IMG/VR virus record: IMGVR_UViG_3300009610_000037
Coordinates: 1 to 47,449 of that record
DNA length: 47,449 bases
Direction: 5' to 3' (one strand)
Source: a virus
Shown here: one piece after another, positions 6,555-13,552 of the stretch
Position numbering within the stretch: position 1 is the first letter of the stretch
Layout: each line of letters starts with the position of its first letter
Translations under genes and position numbers: made by a program
The notes under the pieces: generated by a model
Seen by the model: the letters and a program-made list of their open reading frames with translations, nothing else
The model's database searches: none
Told to the model about the DNA's origin: nothing

Positions 6555-6902
6555 ATGGCACGTCCAAACACTTGGCACGATCTTTCAGACAATGACCGTC
6601 GTGGTGATGAGATTGTTCGCTGGTCCGGCAATTCCATCATGAGCATCCCGAACGTGACCAAACACCTGGTGGCTGCGGCTCAAGCGGCCCGGTCTGAGGG
6701 TCTGGTCGTGGACAACGACGGCATCTTCGCCAAGCCGTCTGACGAGGTGCTGGAAGACCGCCTTCGTCGCGCCCAGGAGCGCTGGGACAGCCTGGAGGAG
6801 AAGTACAAGGTGGCTGTGGATTTCCAGTCTCCAAACAGCGAGTTGTGGGAGATCAACAACTGGGCCAGGGAAAATAGCCTTCCTGTCATCAAGCCCGTGT
6901 GA
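6555..6902 (+). CDS. hypothetical protein
   Basis: 115 residues. ATG chosen because GGAGGAG lies 6 nt upstream, downstream of a clear promoter. The protein is charged and mostly helical: a Trp/Asp N-terminus (TWHDLSDNDRRGDEIVRW), a middle resembling a small HTH-like segment (SIPNVTKHLVAAAQAARSEG), and a helix-rich end with LRRAQERWDSLEEKY. A DNA-binding role is possible but unproven. First gene of its unit. Confidence 0.82.
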   Translation: MARPNTWHDLSDNDRRGDEIVRWSGNSIMSIPNVTKHLVAAAQAARSEGLVVDNDGIFAKPSDEVLEDRLRRAQERWDSLEEKYKVAVDFQSPNSELWEINNWARENSLPVIKPV

Positions 6903-6930
6903 AATAGCAGAACTAGTTAATCAGGGAAAC

Positions 6931-6945
6931 CCCGATACGGGAGAG
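6931..6945 (+). promoter_or_regulatory. leader hairpin with AUA triloop plus ribosome site
   Basis: CCCG-ATA-CGGG (6931-6941), then GAGAG; the gene starts at 6951. Upstream text (AGTTAATCAGGGAAAC from 6915) also matches the leader at about 18016-18037, so a longer leader element is shared by the two genes. Confidence 0.6.
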
Positions 6946-6950
6946 CCAGG

Positions 6951-7214
6951 ATGACAGCGCAACAGCAGGCTGAAGCCGCACTCGCGACCTTTAGGAGGTC
7001 GATGCGGGAGGGACACCCTTGGGTGCCAGGTGGAGTCTTCACCAGCAACCCAGGTCTTGATCTCTATGTTGTGGCCGCCCTTGAGTCTTGGAGGGCCAAG
7101 AACACTCCGGACGAGTGGTGCTCTTGTGGTCATGACGCCGGGGATCACACTCCTGGCATTGGCTGCGAGCGCCGTGGTTGCCCCTGTCGGCACTGGCCCA
7201 TCGAAGAGAACTGA
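6951..7214 (+). CDS. small protein with CxCGHx5H zinc-binding C-terminus
   Basis: 87 residues. The N-terminal helix (QQQAEAALATFRRSMREG) is followed by a helix with LYVVAALESWRAK. The C-terminus carries CSCGHDAGDH, then CERRGCPC: five Cys and two His in a pattern repeated in the protein at 9688-9936. Such CxCGH-x5-H-x5-C-x4-CxC tails are common in actinobacterial and phage small proteins and probably bind zinc. Start supported by the leader hairpin and GGGAGAG. Confidence 0.82.
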   Translation: MTAQQQAEAALATFRRSMREGHPWVPGGVFTSNPGLDLYVVAALESWRAKNTPDEWCSCGHDAGDHTPGIGCERRGCPCRHWPIEEN

Positions 7215-7224
7215 GGAGTCCGTC

Positions 7225-7548
7225 ATGGTTGTTGAGTTCGAGAACACCAACAACAAGATCGAGGTTACTCGGTGGTACTCCATCGTGGGCGCTCCGGTCA
7301 TGCAACACAGTTCCTACAAGAATAAGGACCTTTTGCCGGTCGTCGGCAAGATCACCTTCCAGGATGGAGATGCCACTACCCTGGAGCTTGTCGGCAGGAT
7401 CGTCAAACTGGACGGATCGATCAGCGAGCGCACGATGATGGTGCCTGGCATCTACATTTGGAACCAGCAGGAGTGGCCGGACTGGCTGCACGATCTGTAC
7501 AAGCTCGCTCTCGCTGACCAGTCAGCCAGCCTCAAGGTTGTAGCTTGA
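7225..7548 (+). CDS. small beta-rich hypothetical protein
   Basis: 107 residues from ATG 7225, with SD GAGGAG at 7213-7218. Beta-strand-rich (KIEVTRWYSIVGAP, then VGKITFQDGDATTLELVGRIVKL), ending with a Trp-containing helix (WPDWLHDLYKLALAD). No catalytic motif. Follows 6951-7214 by 10 bp and is co-transcribed with it. Confidence 0.8.
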   Translation: MVVEFENTNNKIEVTRWYSIVGAPVMQHSSYKNKDLLPVVGKITFQDGDATTLELVGRIVKLDGSISERTMMVPGIYIWNQQEWPDWLHDLYKLALADQSASLKVVA

Positions 7549-7622
7549 GCAAGATCGCCCAGAGGTTGCAGGGGTTAGATACTATCACCTCAAATACCAT
7601 TTCGCCCGGATAGAGGGAGATC

Positions 7623-7958
7623 ATGGGTAAAGCAATCGTCGTCGGCTTGGTCGTCATCGCTGTAGTGGCCATCATTGCTGGAGTCACTGTGTATTTCCGG
7701 CGTCGACAAGGTAAAGAGACTGCTCTGGCTCAAGGATGGGCCATCAAGGGCGATCTGACTGCTCGACAAGAGAGGGTGATCATCACTCAGCTAGCTGAGG
7801 CGGACTACCTCTTTCGTCAGCTTCTGACGCCACCTACCACCTTGGAGGGAGAGATGACTCTCCTTACTTGGGATCATCGAACGAAGATAGAATCATGGCT
7901 TCGTCAAACGTCCGCACTATCAACTCAAGACACAAGAAGGGCCATCGATCATTCATGA
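7623..7958 (+). CDS. N-terminally membrane-anchored small protein
   Basis: 111 residues. Residues 3-25 (KAIVVGLVVIAVVAIIAGVTVYF) form one transmembrane helix, followed by RRR as the cytoplasmic stop. The remainder is a soluble helical domain (LTARQERVIITQLAEADYLFRQLL). A leader with GGATAGAGGGAGAT provides the ribosome site. It overlaps the SPFH-like lipoprotein gene by 4 nt, so the two may act together at the membrane. Confidence 0.82.
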   Translation: MGKAIVVGLVVIAVVAIIAGVTVYFRRRQGKETALAQGWAIKGDLTARQERVIITQLAEADYLFRQLLTPPTTLEGEMTLLTWDHRTKIESWLRQTSALSTQDTRRAIDHS

Positions 7959-8914
7959 AGCGCACCCGGATCATGCGCATCACGGGAGTCGCCCTGATGG
8001 GCGCTTTCCTGGTTGGCGGGATATCCGCCTGTTCCACCGTCGCCCCGCCTGACCAGGTTGGTTTGTTCTACTACGTTGGTCCGTGGGAGGGGAACAAGTT
8101 TAACCACTGCTTCGACCCAGGCTCGACGACCGATTACACAGTCAATGACGAGTACGTGCTCTTGCCCAACAGTCTGCGGACATGGAACATCGCCCCGTCT
8201 GGTGGTGACTCGGATAGGGCCATCGTGGTCAACTCGAAGCCCGAGGCTGACCAGCCGTCCGGTGTTCAGGTGAGTCTCTGGATGCAGACCAACTTCGCGC
8301 TCAACACTTACTGCGGCCCCAAGAACGATGACCCGAACAGCCCGTTTGTGCAGTTCTGGGAGAAGATCGGTCGCCGGTATCACGCCGATCAGGACGAGGG
8401 CTGGAAGGCGATGCTCCAGAACACAATCGTGACGGCGCTGGAGACTTCAAGCCGGTCGGTTGTACGTGGCTACACCGCCGACCAGCTTGTCTCGGGACAG
8501 GTGCGCGAGGAGGTCCAGACCAAGATCGCGGCGTTGTTCCAGGATGAGATCAAGCGGGTCTCTGGTGGTGAGTTCTTCTGCGCTCCAACGTTCGACCGGA
8601 AGGCGGCCGAGCAGAAGTGCGGCGAGGTCCAGATCTTGCTCAAGGATGTGGATTACACCAATCCGGCCATCCAGGCGGCTCGTGACGAGAAGCAGGCAGC
8701 GGTTGAGCGTGCGGCTGCGCTGGTCGCCGAGGCACAGGGCAAGGTCGACGCAGCAGCCAAGACCGGTTCGCTTTACAACAATCCTGCTTGGGTTGAGTTG
8801 GAGAAGGCCAAGATCGAGTTGGAGAAGGCCAAGTCTTGCGCTGCGGCTCCTGGTTGCACCATCGTGATCGACGGTGGCAGCGGCGTTGTGGTGAGCACGG
8901 GCAACAGGAGCTAG
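7955..8914 (+). CDS. lipoprotein with SPFH/band-7-like domain
   Basis: 319 residues. The start at 7955 is chosen for its ATGA overlap and because it gives a clean lipoprotein signal: basic N-terminus, hydrophobic core and lipobox LVGGISAC near residues 19-26. Directly after it, PPDQVGLFYYVGPWEGNKF-CFDPG matches the start of the SPFH/band-7 (prohibitin-like) domains in several actinophage and actinobacterial membrane proteins. The C-terminal third (ARDEKQAAVERAAALVAEAQGKVDAAA) is a long charged helix typical of band-7 oligomers. Location is the outer face of the cell membrane, anchored by lipid. SPFH proteins form membrane microdomains; the phage role is unknown. A longer start at 7895 is possible but would bury the signal. 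Confidence 0.85.
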   Translation: MKRTRIMRITGVALMGAFLVGGISACSTVAPPDQVGLFYYVGPWEGNKFNHCFDPGSTTDYTVNDEYVLLPNSLRTWNIAPSGGDSDRAIVVNSKPEADQPSGVQVSLWMQTNFALNTYCGPKNDDPNSPFVQFWEKIGRRYHADQDEGWKAMLQNTIVTALETSSRSVVRGYTADQLVSGQVREEVQTKIAALFQDEIKRVSGGEFFCAPTFDRKAAEQKCGEVQILLKDVDYTNPAIQAARDEKQAAVERAAALVAEAQGKVDAAAKTGSLYNNPAWVELEKAKIELEKAKSCAAAPGCTIVIDGGSGVVVSTGNRS

Positions 8915-8922
8915 TCCCAATT

Positions 8923-9180
8923 ATGATCAAGTTCGCTATCCGGGCGAGCCATCAGAGGGCCGACTCAAGACGGTATTTTCTGATGGAGGCCCCAGATGAA
9001 CGGATCGCCAGAGCCGTGTTCATGGTCGAGCGGAACGGCTGGATGATCGAACTTTCGGGCACTGCTAGATGCTTCGCCTCTGGCGATCACAGGGGGGATC
9101 TATCTGTGTGGGAAGGTCGGGAAGGCAAGACAGCCATTTTGTGCCAACACCACGGAGAGAACCCTCCGAGCGTAGACTAA
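8923..9180 (+). CDS. small hypothetical protein
   Basis: 85 residues, ATG with CAGGAG 12 nt upstream, overlapping the end of the lipoprotein gene. Basic N-terminus (RASHQRADSRRYFLM), a central helix (DERIARAVFMVERNGWMIEL), and a Cys/His C-terminal end (CFASGD, CQHHGE). Last gene of the unit before a 154-bp leader region. Function unknown. Confidence 0.75.
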   Translation: MIKFAIRASHQRADSRRYFLMEAPDERIARAVFMVERNGWMIELSGTARCFASGDHRGDLSVWEGREGKTAILCQHHGENPPSVD

Positions 9181-9241
9181 CTTCATCTGGCGACTCAGCT
9201 TCGGACCGGAGACCCGGAGACCGGCCAGTAGGCAGAGTTAC

Positions 9242-9268
9242 CTCCGATAGCGGTGAGTCCTATCGGAG
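9242..9268 (+). terminator. hairpin, possible terminator
   Basis: CTCCGATAG (9242-9250) and its exact complement (9260-9268) around a 9-nt loop, followed by CCCAAAAC. It lies after the gene ending at 9180 and before the next promoter-like element. No T tract, so it could instead be a regulatory stem. Confidence 0.5.
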
Positions 9269-9283
9269 CCCAAAACTTCATGG

Positions 9284-9313
9284 TAAAGTTCAATAGACAT
9301 CGGGGATATCCCG
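9284..9313 (+). promoter_or_regulatory. possible -10 element and leader hairpin with AUA triloop
   Basis: TAAAGT at 9284-9289 resembles the -10 of the shared promoter class but has no good -35. Downstream, CGGGG-ATA-TCCCG (9301-9313; one G-U pair) repeats the ATA-loop hairpin, with SD AAGGAG at 9323-9328 ahead of the GTG at 9335. Confidence 0.45.
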
Positions 9314-9334
9314 GAAAATCAGAAGGAGCGAGAA

Positions 9335-9691
9335 GTGAGAACTGTCGACATCAGCGAGAACAGTGTGAAGGCCATTGTTGACGCCGTGACCAAGCAGCGC
9401 GAGGTCGACCTGCTGGAGCAGTTCAAGCAGTCCGCCCGGCAGGAGATGGACCTGGCCAAGGCCAAGGACGAAGCGCTCCGCAAGGATCAGGAGATTGCCC
9501 AGCTTCGGGCACACATCGCCAGCCTCCAGGGCTTCCTGACCACGATGACTTCGGGCAACGGAGTCACTCCGGTCTTCAACCCGTACAACAACGGTGGGCC
9601 TGCTGTCACCACGCACGCGGCTCCGATCCTCTCCCCGTTCCCACCGCTCCCCGTCGAGAATGGTGTAGCCCCGGTCCCAGCAGGCTCGTGA
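9335..9691 (+). CDS. coiled-coil protein with Pro-rich tail
   Basis: 118 residues, GTG start after AAGGAGCG. Residues about 10-65 are a continuous charged helix with heptad character (VDLLEQFKQSARQEMDLAKAKDEALRKDQEIAQLRAHIASL). Residues 70-118 are Pro/Val/Gly-rich and unstructured. The order suggests a dimeric coiled coil with a flexible tail. Function unknown. Coupled to the next gene by GTGA. Confidence 0.8.
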   Translation: MRTVDISENSVKAIVDAVTKQREVDLLEQFKQSARQEMDLAKAKDEALRKDQEIAQLRAHIASLQGFLTTMTSGNGVTPVFNPYNNGGPAVTTHAAPILSPFPPLPVENGVAPVPAGS

Positions 9692-9936
9692 GCAATTGTC
9701 GATCCTGCGGCCACGAGCGGCTGCTGCATGACTCATGGGGGTGTATGACGAGATGTGGCTGTGCGGTCAGCATCATTTACTTGACCGCGCCGCCATTCTC
9801 TGCTCCACCGGACCAGGTGGTTGAGGTGGAGTTGATCAGGCAAGGTAATGCACTTGTCCTGGAGGCCGACAGGCTGGAAGAATCTCACATCAGGGCAATG
9901 CGCGATAGGTCGATCGCCGAGATAGAGCCCAGATGA
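9688..9936 (+). CDS. small Cys/His zinc-binding protein
   Basis: 82 residues. The N-terminus CRSCGHERLLHDSWGCMTRCGC repeats the metal-site pattern of the protein at 6951-7214, here at the other end of the polypeptide. It is followed by a short hydrophobic strand and an acidic C-terminal helix (ALVLEADRLEESHIRAMRDRSIAEIE). GTG overlaps the previous stop by 4 nt. Ends 8 bp before the tRNA gene. Confidence 0.8.
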   Translation: MSNCRSCGHERLLHDSWGCMTRCGCAVSIIYLTAPPFSAPPDQVVEVELIRQGNALVLEADRLEESHIRAMRDRSIAEIEPR

Positions 9937-9944
9937 CTGAACGA

Positions 9945-10025
9945 GGAAGATGGCGCTGTGGCAGCAAACTGGTCTTGAAAACCAGGCCAAGGTGACACTT
10001 GAGGGTTCGACTCCTTCATCTTCCG
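9945..10025 (+). tRNA. tRNA-Ser, anticodon TGA (reads UCA)
   Basis: Acceptor arms GGAAGAT (9945-9951) and ATCTTCC (10018-10024) pair over 7 bp. Anticodon stem CTGGT/ACCAG (9969-9973, 9981-9985) encloses the loop CTTGAAA with anticodon TGA at 9976-9978. A 15-nt variable arm with a small AAG/CTT stem (9986-10000) is typical of serine tRNAs. T-arm GAGGG-TTCGACT-CCTTC runs 10001-10017. CCA is not encoded. The D-arm is odd: only GCT/AGC pairs around a 5-nt loop, and position 8 is not T, so the fold is reduced there. Confidence 0.85.
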
Positions 10026-10294
10026 CAGGACCGGCCGGCTGGTTTCTGGAAGGCATCCCGATTCGCGGTGTGGGGGCATCGTCCAGGCCATGAAGGACTA
10101 CGTGCTCCAGGTGTCAGACGGCTAGGCACACTGGGGTAGTCAAAGTTGTGGGGAAGCCAGCATGAGTCGAGACAGACTCGTGGAGCGGCCCGGCTGCTAC
10201 TCCTCGCGCGAGCGATGGATGCGAAGGACCAGGCGAGCCGGTGTTGGAGGGTTGGGCCGGCGTAGCGTCCGATAGAGCGACGAACGGTGGTTAA
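10026..10294 (+). other. 269-bp region without a convincing gene
   Basis: Between the tRNA and the mini-protein at 10295 there is no ORF with good start signals. A 37-codon ORF (10162-10275, Arg-rich) exists but has atypical composition and a weak ribosome site. Small inverted repeats occur, such as GTCC/GGAC near 10082 and 10096, and GTGTG/CACAC near 10068 and 10127, which might be a structured RNA or a decayed tRNA region. Nothing firmer can be supported. Confidence 0.4.
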
Positions 10295-10387
10295 GTGAAT
10301 TACTACTTCGGTTCCGGCTTGCTGATCCTGGTGATCGTTGGTGTGTTGATCTGGGCAGGGATTGGGAGCAAGAGGACAAATGACTGA
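10295..10387 (+). CDS. 30-residue single-pass membrane mini-protein
   Basis: GTG start. A short Tyr-rich N-terminus precedes one hydrophobic helix (SGLLILVIVGVLIWAGIG), then a SKR stop-transfer. The stop lies 8 nt into the next gene (ATGACTGA), the same overlap type as at 5813 and 6392. The ribosome site is weak. Resembles the other membrane mini-proteins in this window in layout, not in sequence. Confidence 0.6.
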   Translation: MNYYFGSGLLILVIVGVLIWAGIGSKRTND

Positions 10388-10823
10388 TCGGCACCAGGAG
10401 CTTCTGCTAAAGTTGGAAGGTCTGCGCAAGTTGGTCAACGAGGCAACCCTCGGGCCGTGGTATTGCGCGGAGTCTAGGGACGTGTGGACCCTGCACGGCG
10501 AGGCGCGCGAGTTTAAGGGGAAGATCAAGGGCGGCGCTGGACCGTCCATGCAGATCCTCAAGGCCCCGAAGCATGGGACGCAGTACGCCGAGTATTGGCC
10601 AAACGCCGCTGATGGTGCCATCATCGTTGAGGCGGTCAATAGCTTGTCGTTCTGGTTGGACTGGGCCGAAGACGTGGCAACCAGGCATTACCCGGTGGTG
10701 TGTAGCTGCAAGGACACGCATTTTCTGTGTGCGGCGAACCGCATGTACTCATGGGAAGAGTGTCCCGAGGTCTTGGGTCTGGTCAGGGCGGTAGAGAGGT
10801 TGCACTGGCCGTCGCGGAGTTAG
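10380..10823 (+). CDS. hypothetical protein with GPW motif
   Basis: 147 residues from ATG 10380, preceded by AAGAGG. The order is an N-terminal helix (HQELLLKLEGLRKLVNEA), then TLGPWY, beta strands, NAADGAIIVEAVNSL, then a cysteine-rich segment (VCSCKDTHFLC). The layout, helix then TPGPW-like motif then N-A-x-hydrophobic helix, matches unnamed proteins common in phages that track substrate-like or regulatory domains; the function is unknown. Its 3' end overlaps the convergent reverse gene by 75 bp. Confidence 0.8.
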   Translation: MTDRHQELLLKLEGLRKLVNEATLGPWYCAESRDVWTLHGEAREFKGKIKGGAGPSMQILKAPKHGTQYAEYWPNAADGAIIVEAVNSLSFWLDWAEDVATRHYPVVCSCKDTHFLCAANRMYSWEECPEVLGLVRAVERLHWPSRS

Positions 10824-11087
10824 TTCGATGACAGGCTCCTCGATGATCTCCAGGCCAGCGCCCTTCCTCCCCTGCCTTCCGAACCACACTCGGATGAACC
10901 AATTCGGCTTCCACCACGCCCTCCCTGGGAATGCCAGTGATCGGTGACATTGCCAGAGCCGTCGACACTCATCGCACCTCCACACGTCGCCAACGTCTCC
11001 ATCAACGACGGAGACCCCACCCGCCAGGTCGACGACCATCATGGGTGGCAGACAAAGGTGAGGACACTTGCGTCGAACGAACGCCAT
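10749..11087 (-). CDS. Cys/Trp-rich hypothetical protein on the reverse strand
   Basis: 112 residues. CPHLC near the N-terminus and CDECRRLWQCH near residues 38-48 form a plausible zinc site. It is followed by a Trp-rich basic segment (WWKPNWFIRVWFGRQGRK) and a Pro-rich tail. No ribosome site, but a -10-like TAGAAA lies 6 nt before the ATG, so it may be leaderless. The 3' end overlaps the forward gene by 75 bp. It fills an otherwise empty 420-bp space, which argues for it. Moderate certainty. Confidence 0.6.
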   Translation of the reverse strand: MAFVRRKCPHLCLPPMMVVDLAGGVSVVDGDVGDVWRCDECRRLWQCHRSLAFPGRAWWKPNWFIRVWFGRQGRKGAGLEIIEEPVIELTPRRPVQPLYRPDQTQDLGTLFP

Positions 11088-11093
11088 AGCCGA

Positions 11094-11123
11094 TTTCTAC
11101 ACGAGTCAGCGGGAGGTTGTCTT
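11094..11123 (-). promoter_or_regulatory. possible promoter of the reverse gene
   Basis: Reverse strand: AAGACA (11118-11123), 18-nt spacer, TAGAAA (11094-11099). The ATG at 11087 begins 6 nt downstream, giving a leaderless configuration like that at 3696. Confidence 0.4.
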
Positions 11124-11169
11124 GGAAATGGCAAGATGACCACTTGCTTGAAGAAGTTCAAGAAGTTGG

Positions 11170-11198
11170 TTGACCGGCTCTGCGTCGTCTGTTAAAGT
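11170..11198 (+). promoter_or_regulatory. sigma70-type promoter (TAAAGTAG class)
   Basis: -35 TTGACC (11170-11175), 17-nt spacer, -10 TAAAGT (11193-11198) in the context CTGTTAAAGTAG shared with 6512 and 16750. It drives the DUF2786 gene. Confidence 0.7.
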
Positions 11199-11257
11199 AG
11201 ACTCATACCGAGGGGCACACCGAGCCTCTCGAAGAGCACCCGATGGAGGGTACTGAG

Positions 11258-11998
11258 ATGGGCTTCAACGACGACCCCACGATCATCCGAATCCGCGCTC
11301 TGCTCAAGAAGGCTGAGTCTGCTGCCAAGCAGGGGACTCCCGAGGGCGACAATGAGGCCAACGCCTACAACGAGATGGCCGCTAAGTTCATCGCCAAGTA
11401 CGGTGTGGACCAGGCTCTTCTTGCTGAGCGGGGTGAGATCAGGGATGTCATCACCAACAAGCGCACCAGGATCACGGATAACTACTCCTACGACAAGCGC
11501 GTCCTGTTCAACATGATCGTCAAGTCGTTGGGTGGCCAGGTGGTCTTCATCCAGAGCCGTCGTCCTGGCACTCAGCAGAGCTACACGCTCACCGCTCATG
11601 TCTTCGCCTACGAGACCGACATGGAGCGGATGGAGTTTCTCTTCGAATTGCTCCAGCCTCAGATGCTCTTGGGCGCTGCTGCTGCTCAGGCTCCGTACTG
11701 GGAGAGCGCCCGGAGCTTCCGCAAGTCGTGGATGAGCGGCTTCGCCGCTGCCATCGGGGAGCGTCTCAAGCGTACTCAGAAGGAAGCGGCTGCTGAGGCT
11801 GGCGCTGGCACGGACCTCGTGCTCTTCGACCGCAGCAAGGCGGTCAAGTTTGACTTTGACCTGGCCCACGACCCGAAGACCATTACCACTCAGGCCCGCT
11901 CTTTGAACGGCTCTGGCCGGTCTCAGGGGTTCGCCGCTGGTCAGAAGGCTAGCTTGGGTAACGCAGTGGGCGGGGGTCGGCGAGCGATCGTTGGGTGA
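11258..11998 (+). CDS. DUF2786 domain protein
   Basis: 246 residues. ATG 11258 chosen over ATG 11243 because GGAGG lies 8 nt upstream of it. The N-terminal domain (IIRIRALLKKAESAAKQG, then EANAYNEMAAKFIAKYGVD) is the DUF2786 helical module, which pairs with a C-terminal alpha/beta domain (about 70-180: LFNMIVKSLGGQVVF, VFAYETDMERMEFLFELL, ARSFRKSWMSGF). This two-domain arrangement is widespread in actinobacteria and their phages. The biochemical role is unknown. The C-terminus is a Gly/Ser/Arg-rich tail. Monocistronic: own promoter in front, terminator behind. Confidence 0.9.
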   Translation: MGFNDDPTIIRIRALLKKAESAAKQGTPEGDNEANAYNEMAAKFIAKYGVDQALLAERGEIRDVITNKRTRITDNYSYDKRVLFNMIVKSLGGQVVFIQSRRPGTQQSYTLTAHVFAYETDMERMEFLFELLQPQMLLGAAAAQAPYWESARSFRKSWMSGFAAAIGERLKRTQKEAAAEAGAGTDLVLFDRSKAVKFDFDLAHDPKTITTQARSLNGSGRSQGFAAGQKASLGNAVGGGRRAIVG

Positions 11999-12016
11999 TG
12001 AGGGAGAGCGCAAAAG

Positions 12017-12050
12017 AAGGGGCGTGGAGACTATTGCCTCCACGCCCCTT
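12017..12050. terminator. bidirectional hairpin terminator
   Basis: AAGGGGCGTGGAG (12017-12029) and its exact complement (12038-12050) around an 8-nt loop, placed between the DUF2786 gene and the convergent reverse gene. On the reverse strand it is followed by CTTTTG, so it looks strongest for that direction. Confidence 0.88.
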
Positions 12051-12069
12051 TGAGGGGTTCGTGCGGGTG

Positions 12070-12762
12070 TTACTCGCCTGGTGCTGGTTCCGGCTCTGGG
12101 GCAGGAGCGGGCTCCGGCTCCGGTGCTGGTTCCGGGGCAGGCTCTGGCTCTGGCCCGGGTGCCGGTGCCGGAATCTCCTCGATCACAGCGCCGCTCAGTT
12201 CGGCTGCCGCGACCGCGCCAGGGTTGGCCACAACAGTGTCGGCTGCGAGCACCACGTCTGGGTTGGCTGGGTCGAAGACCTCGACCGTCGAGGTGCCGAG
12301 CTTGCCGGCGAAGGTCGCGAGTACCTGGTCGATCTCAGTGTCGGTTCCGTTCGAGGTGTTGCCCTCGTCGCCGACGTTCAGGTAGGTCACCGATGTGACC
12401 TCGGCGTCGCTGGCACGCACCGCGAGTGCGTAGTCTGCTGCGTAGCCCCGGTCATCCTTGGCGGTCACGTTGTACCGAGCCCGCTGGCTGGTGTCAATGT
12501 TGGTCACTGGTGCTGTTCCTTCCGTGGGTGTTGAGGCGATCTCGCCCGTGTCCATCTCCTCGATAGCCACCAGCTTCAAGGTGGCGTGCCTGACTCTGCG
12601 GAGCCAGGCAACGTACACATCGGCAACCTGGGTCACTCGCTGTGCCGCTGCCACGTCTCCGTTGACCTGAGCTATCAGGCCGAACCGACTATCGGATACC
12701 AGCGCGCGACTTGCTTCCTTGAGCGCTAGGACCAGATCGTCTTCTCTGCCATACACAGCCAC
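12070..12762 (-). CDS. hypothetical protein with Pro-Glu repeat tail
   Basis: 230 residues, GTG start with SD GGGGAG on the reverse strand. The N-terminal helical part (REDDLVLALKEASRALV) leads to a beta-rich centre (about 75-160) with conserved-looking DRGYAADYALAVRAS and TSVTYLNVGDEG. The last 35 residues are PAPEPEP-type repeats, an extended acidic linker of the kind that spaces domains at a surface. No signal peptide. A single-gene unit opposing the surrounding genes and ending at the 12017-12050 hairpin. Function unknown. Confidence 0.85.
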   Translation of the reverse strand: MAVYGREDDLVLALKEASRALVSDSRFGLIAQVNGDVAAAQRVTQVADVYVAWLRRVRHATLKLVAIEEMDTGEIASTPTEGTAPVTNIDTSQRARYNVTAKDDRGYAADYALAVRASDAEVTSVTYLNVGDEGNTSNGTDTEIDQVLATFAGKLGTSTVEVFDPANPDVVLAADTVVANPGAVAAAELSGAVIEEIPAPAPGPEPEPAPEPAPEPEPAPAPEPEPAPGE

Positions 12763-12875
12763 TTTGACTTCTCCCCTGCTTAGGACGAGGAGCCTCCGGG
12801 GCTCGCCTCTGGCTCGGTCGCCAGTCTCCTACACTCATCTAAACGAGTCGGAGTCATGACACGAACAGAGGATGC

Positions 12876-12904
12876 TTGTTGATCAAACCGGACACTACTA
12901 GACA
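12876..12904 (+). promoter_or_regulatory. possible sigma70-type promoter
   Basis: TTGTTG (12876-12881), 17-nt spacer, TAGACA (12899-12904). It would give about a 70-nt leader before the gene at 12982. The leader contains GGGCGATAGAGGCCC (GGGC/GCCC stem). Confidence 0.45.
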
Positions 12905-12981
12905 CGGGTGACGCTAGGAGCTAACCTCTAGTGGCAGGGCGATAGAGGCCCATCCAGTCCGAGAGTGGGAGACACTGGACC

Positions 12982-13515
12982 ATGCGATTTGTTGACGACG
13001 ACGAACTTTCGTTCTGCCTGACCATCAGCGCTGGCATCAAGCGAGATGACTTGCTCGGCATCTTGGGGCGGGTGGAGCAACTACCCGCTTCACAGACCTT
13101 CGACGATTTTGTCTGGGAGACCCATCAGCCAGGCAAGAAGGGTTTGCTCAATGTCTTCGAGGTTGACGACCTCCTGATCACCCTGGAGAACAACGGGTTC
13201 TTGGGCGTAGCTCGTCGGACTATTAACAAGGCTGCTGATATTCCTGGCATCAGTCACTATGCGGCGATTTATCACTCCAGTGGAAACGCTGGGCACCAGT
13301 ATGTCGAAGTTCAGGATGGTACGATCGTGGCCAACTTCGACCCACTACTAGACGAAGCTCCTGAGGCCGTGGTTGACTTCTTTCCTGAGAACAGCAACAC
13401 CAGGCGCGGGATGATCCAGGCCATCGAGTACCGGATGGAGACCAAGGTCTGTCCGGAGTGGTTGGCTGATCGGGCCGACACTTACATCATCGACTACCGA
13501 ACCGACCGCCACTGA
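12982..13515 (+). CDS. hypothetical protein, resembles DUF6461-type fold
   Basis: 177 residues. It opens with FCLTISAGIKRDDLLGILG, then VDDLLITLENNGFLGVARRTINKA, SHYAAIYHSSGNAG, and ends with VANFDPLL. This order (FCLT-x-G, then a NGF-G strand, then a histidine and a FDPLL near the end) resembles the DUF6461 proteins of actinobacteria. The match is by motif order only. GGGAGA is 13 nt upstream of the ATG. First gene of a three-gene unit. Confidence 0.8.
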   Translation: MRFVDDDELSFCLTISAGIKRDDLLGILGRVEQLPASQTFDDFVWETHQPGKKGLLNVFEVDDLLITLENNGFLGVARRTINKAADIPGISHYAAIYHSSGNAGHQYVEVQDGTIVANFDPLLDEAPEAVVDFFPENSNTRRGMIQAIEYRMETKVCPEWLADRADTYIIDYRTDRH

Positions 13516-13552
13516 AAAATCACTGAGGAAGCCCCAATGGAGGGGAAGATCG

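Noticed and set aside
10048-10130. Second tRNA after tRNA-Ser
   Set aside because: No T-loop consensus (GTTCGA) and no paired acceptor arm could be found.
10162-10275. 37-codon ORF MSRDRLVE...
   Set aside because: Arg-rich random-like composition, weak ribosome site and no coupling to neighbours.
11192-12043. Reverse ORF of 283 codons opposite the DUF2786 gene
   Set aside because: It crosses the terminator hairpin and promoter; the forward frame has clear domains and a ribosome site.
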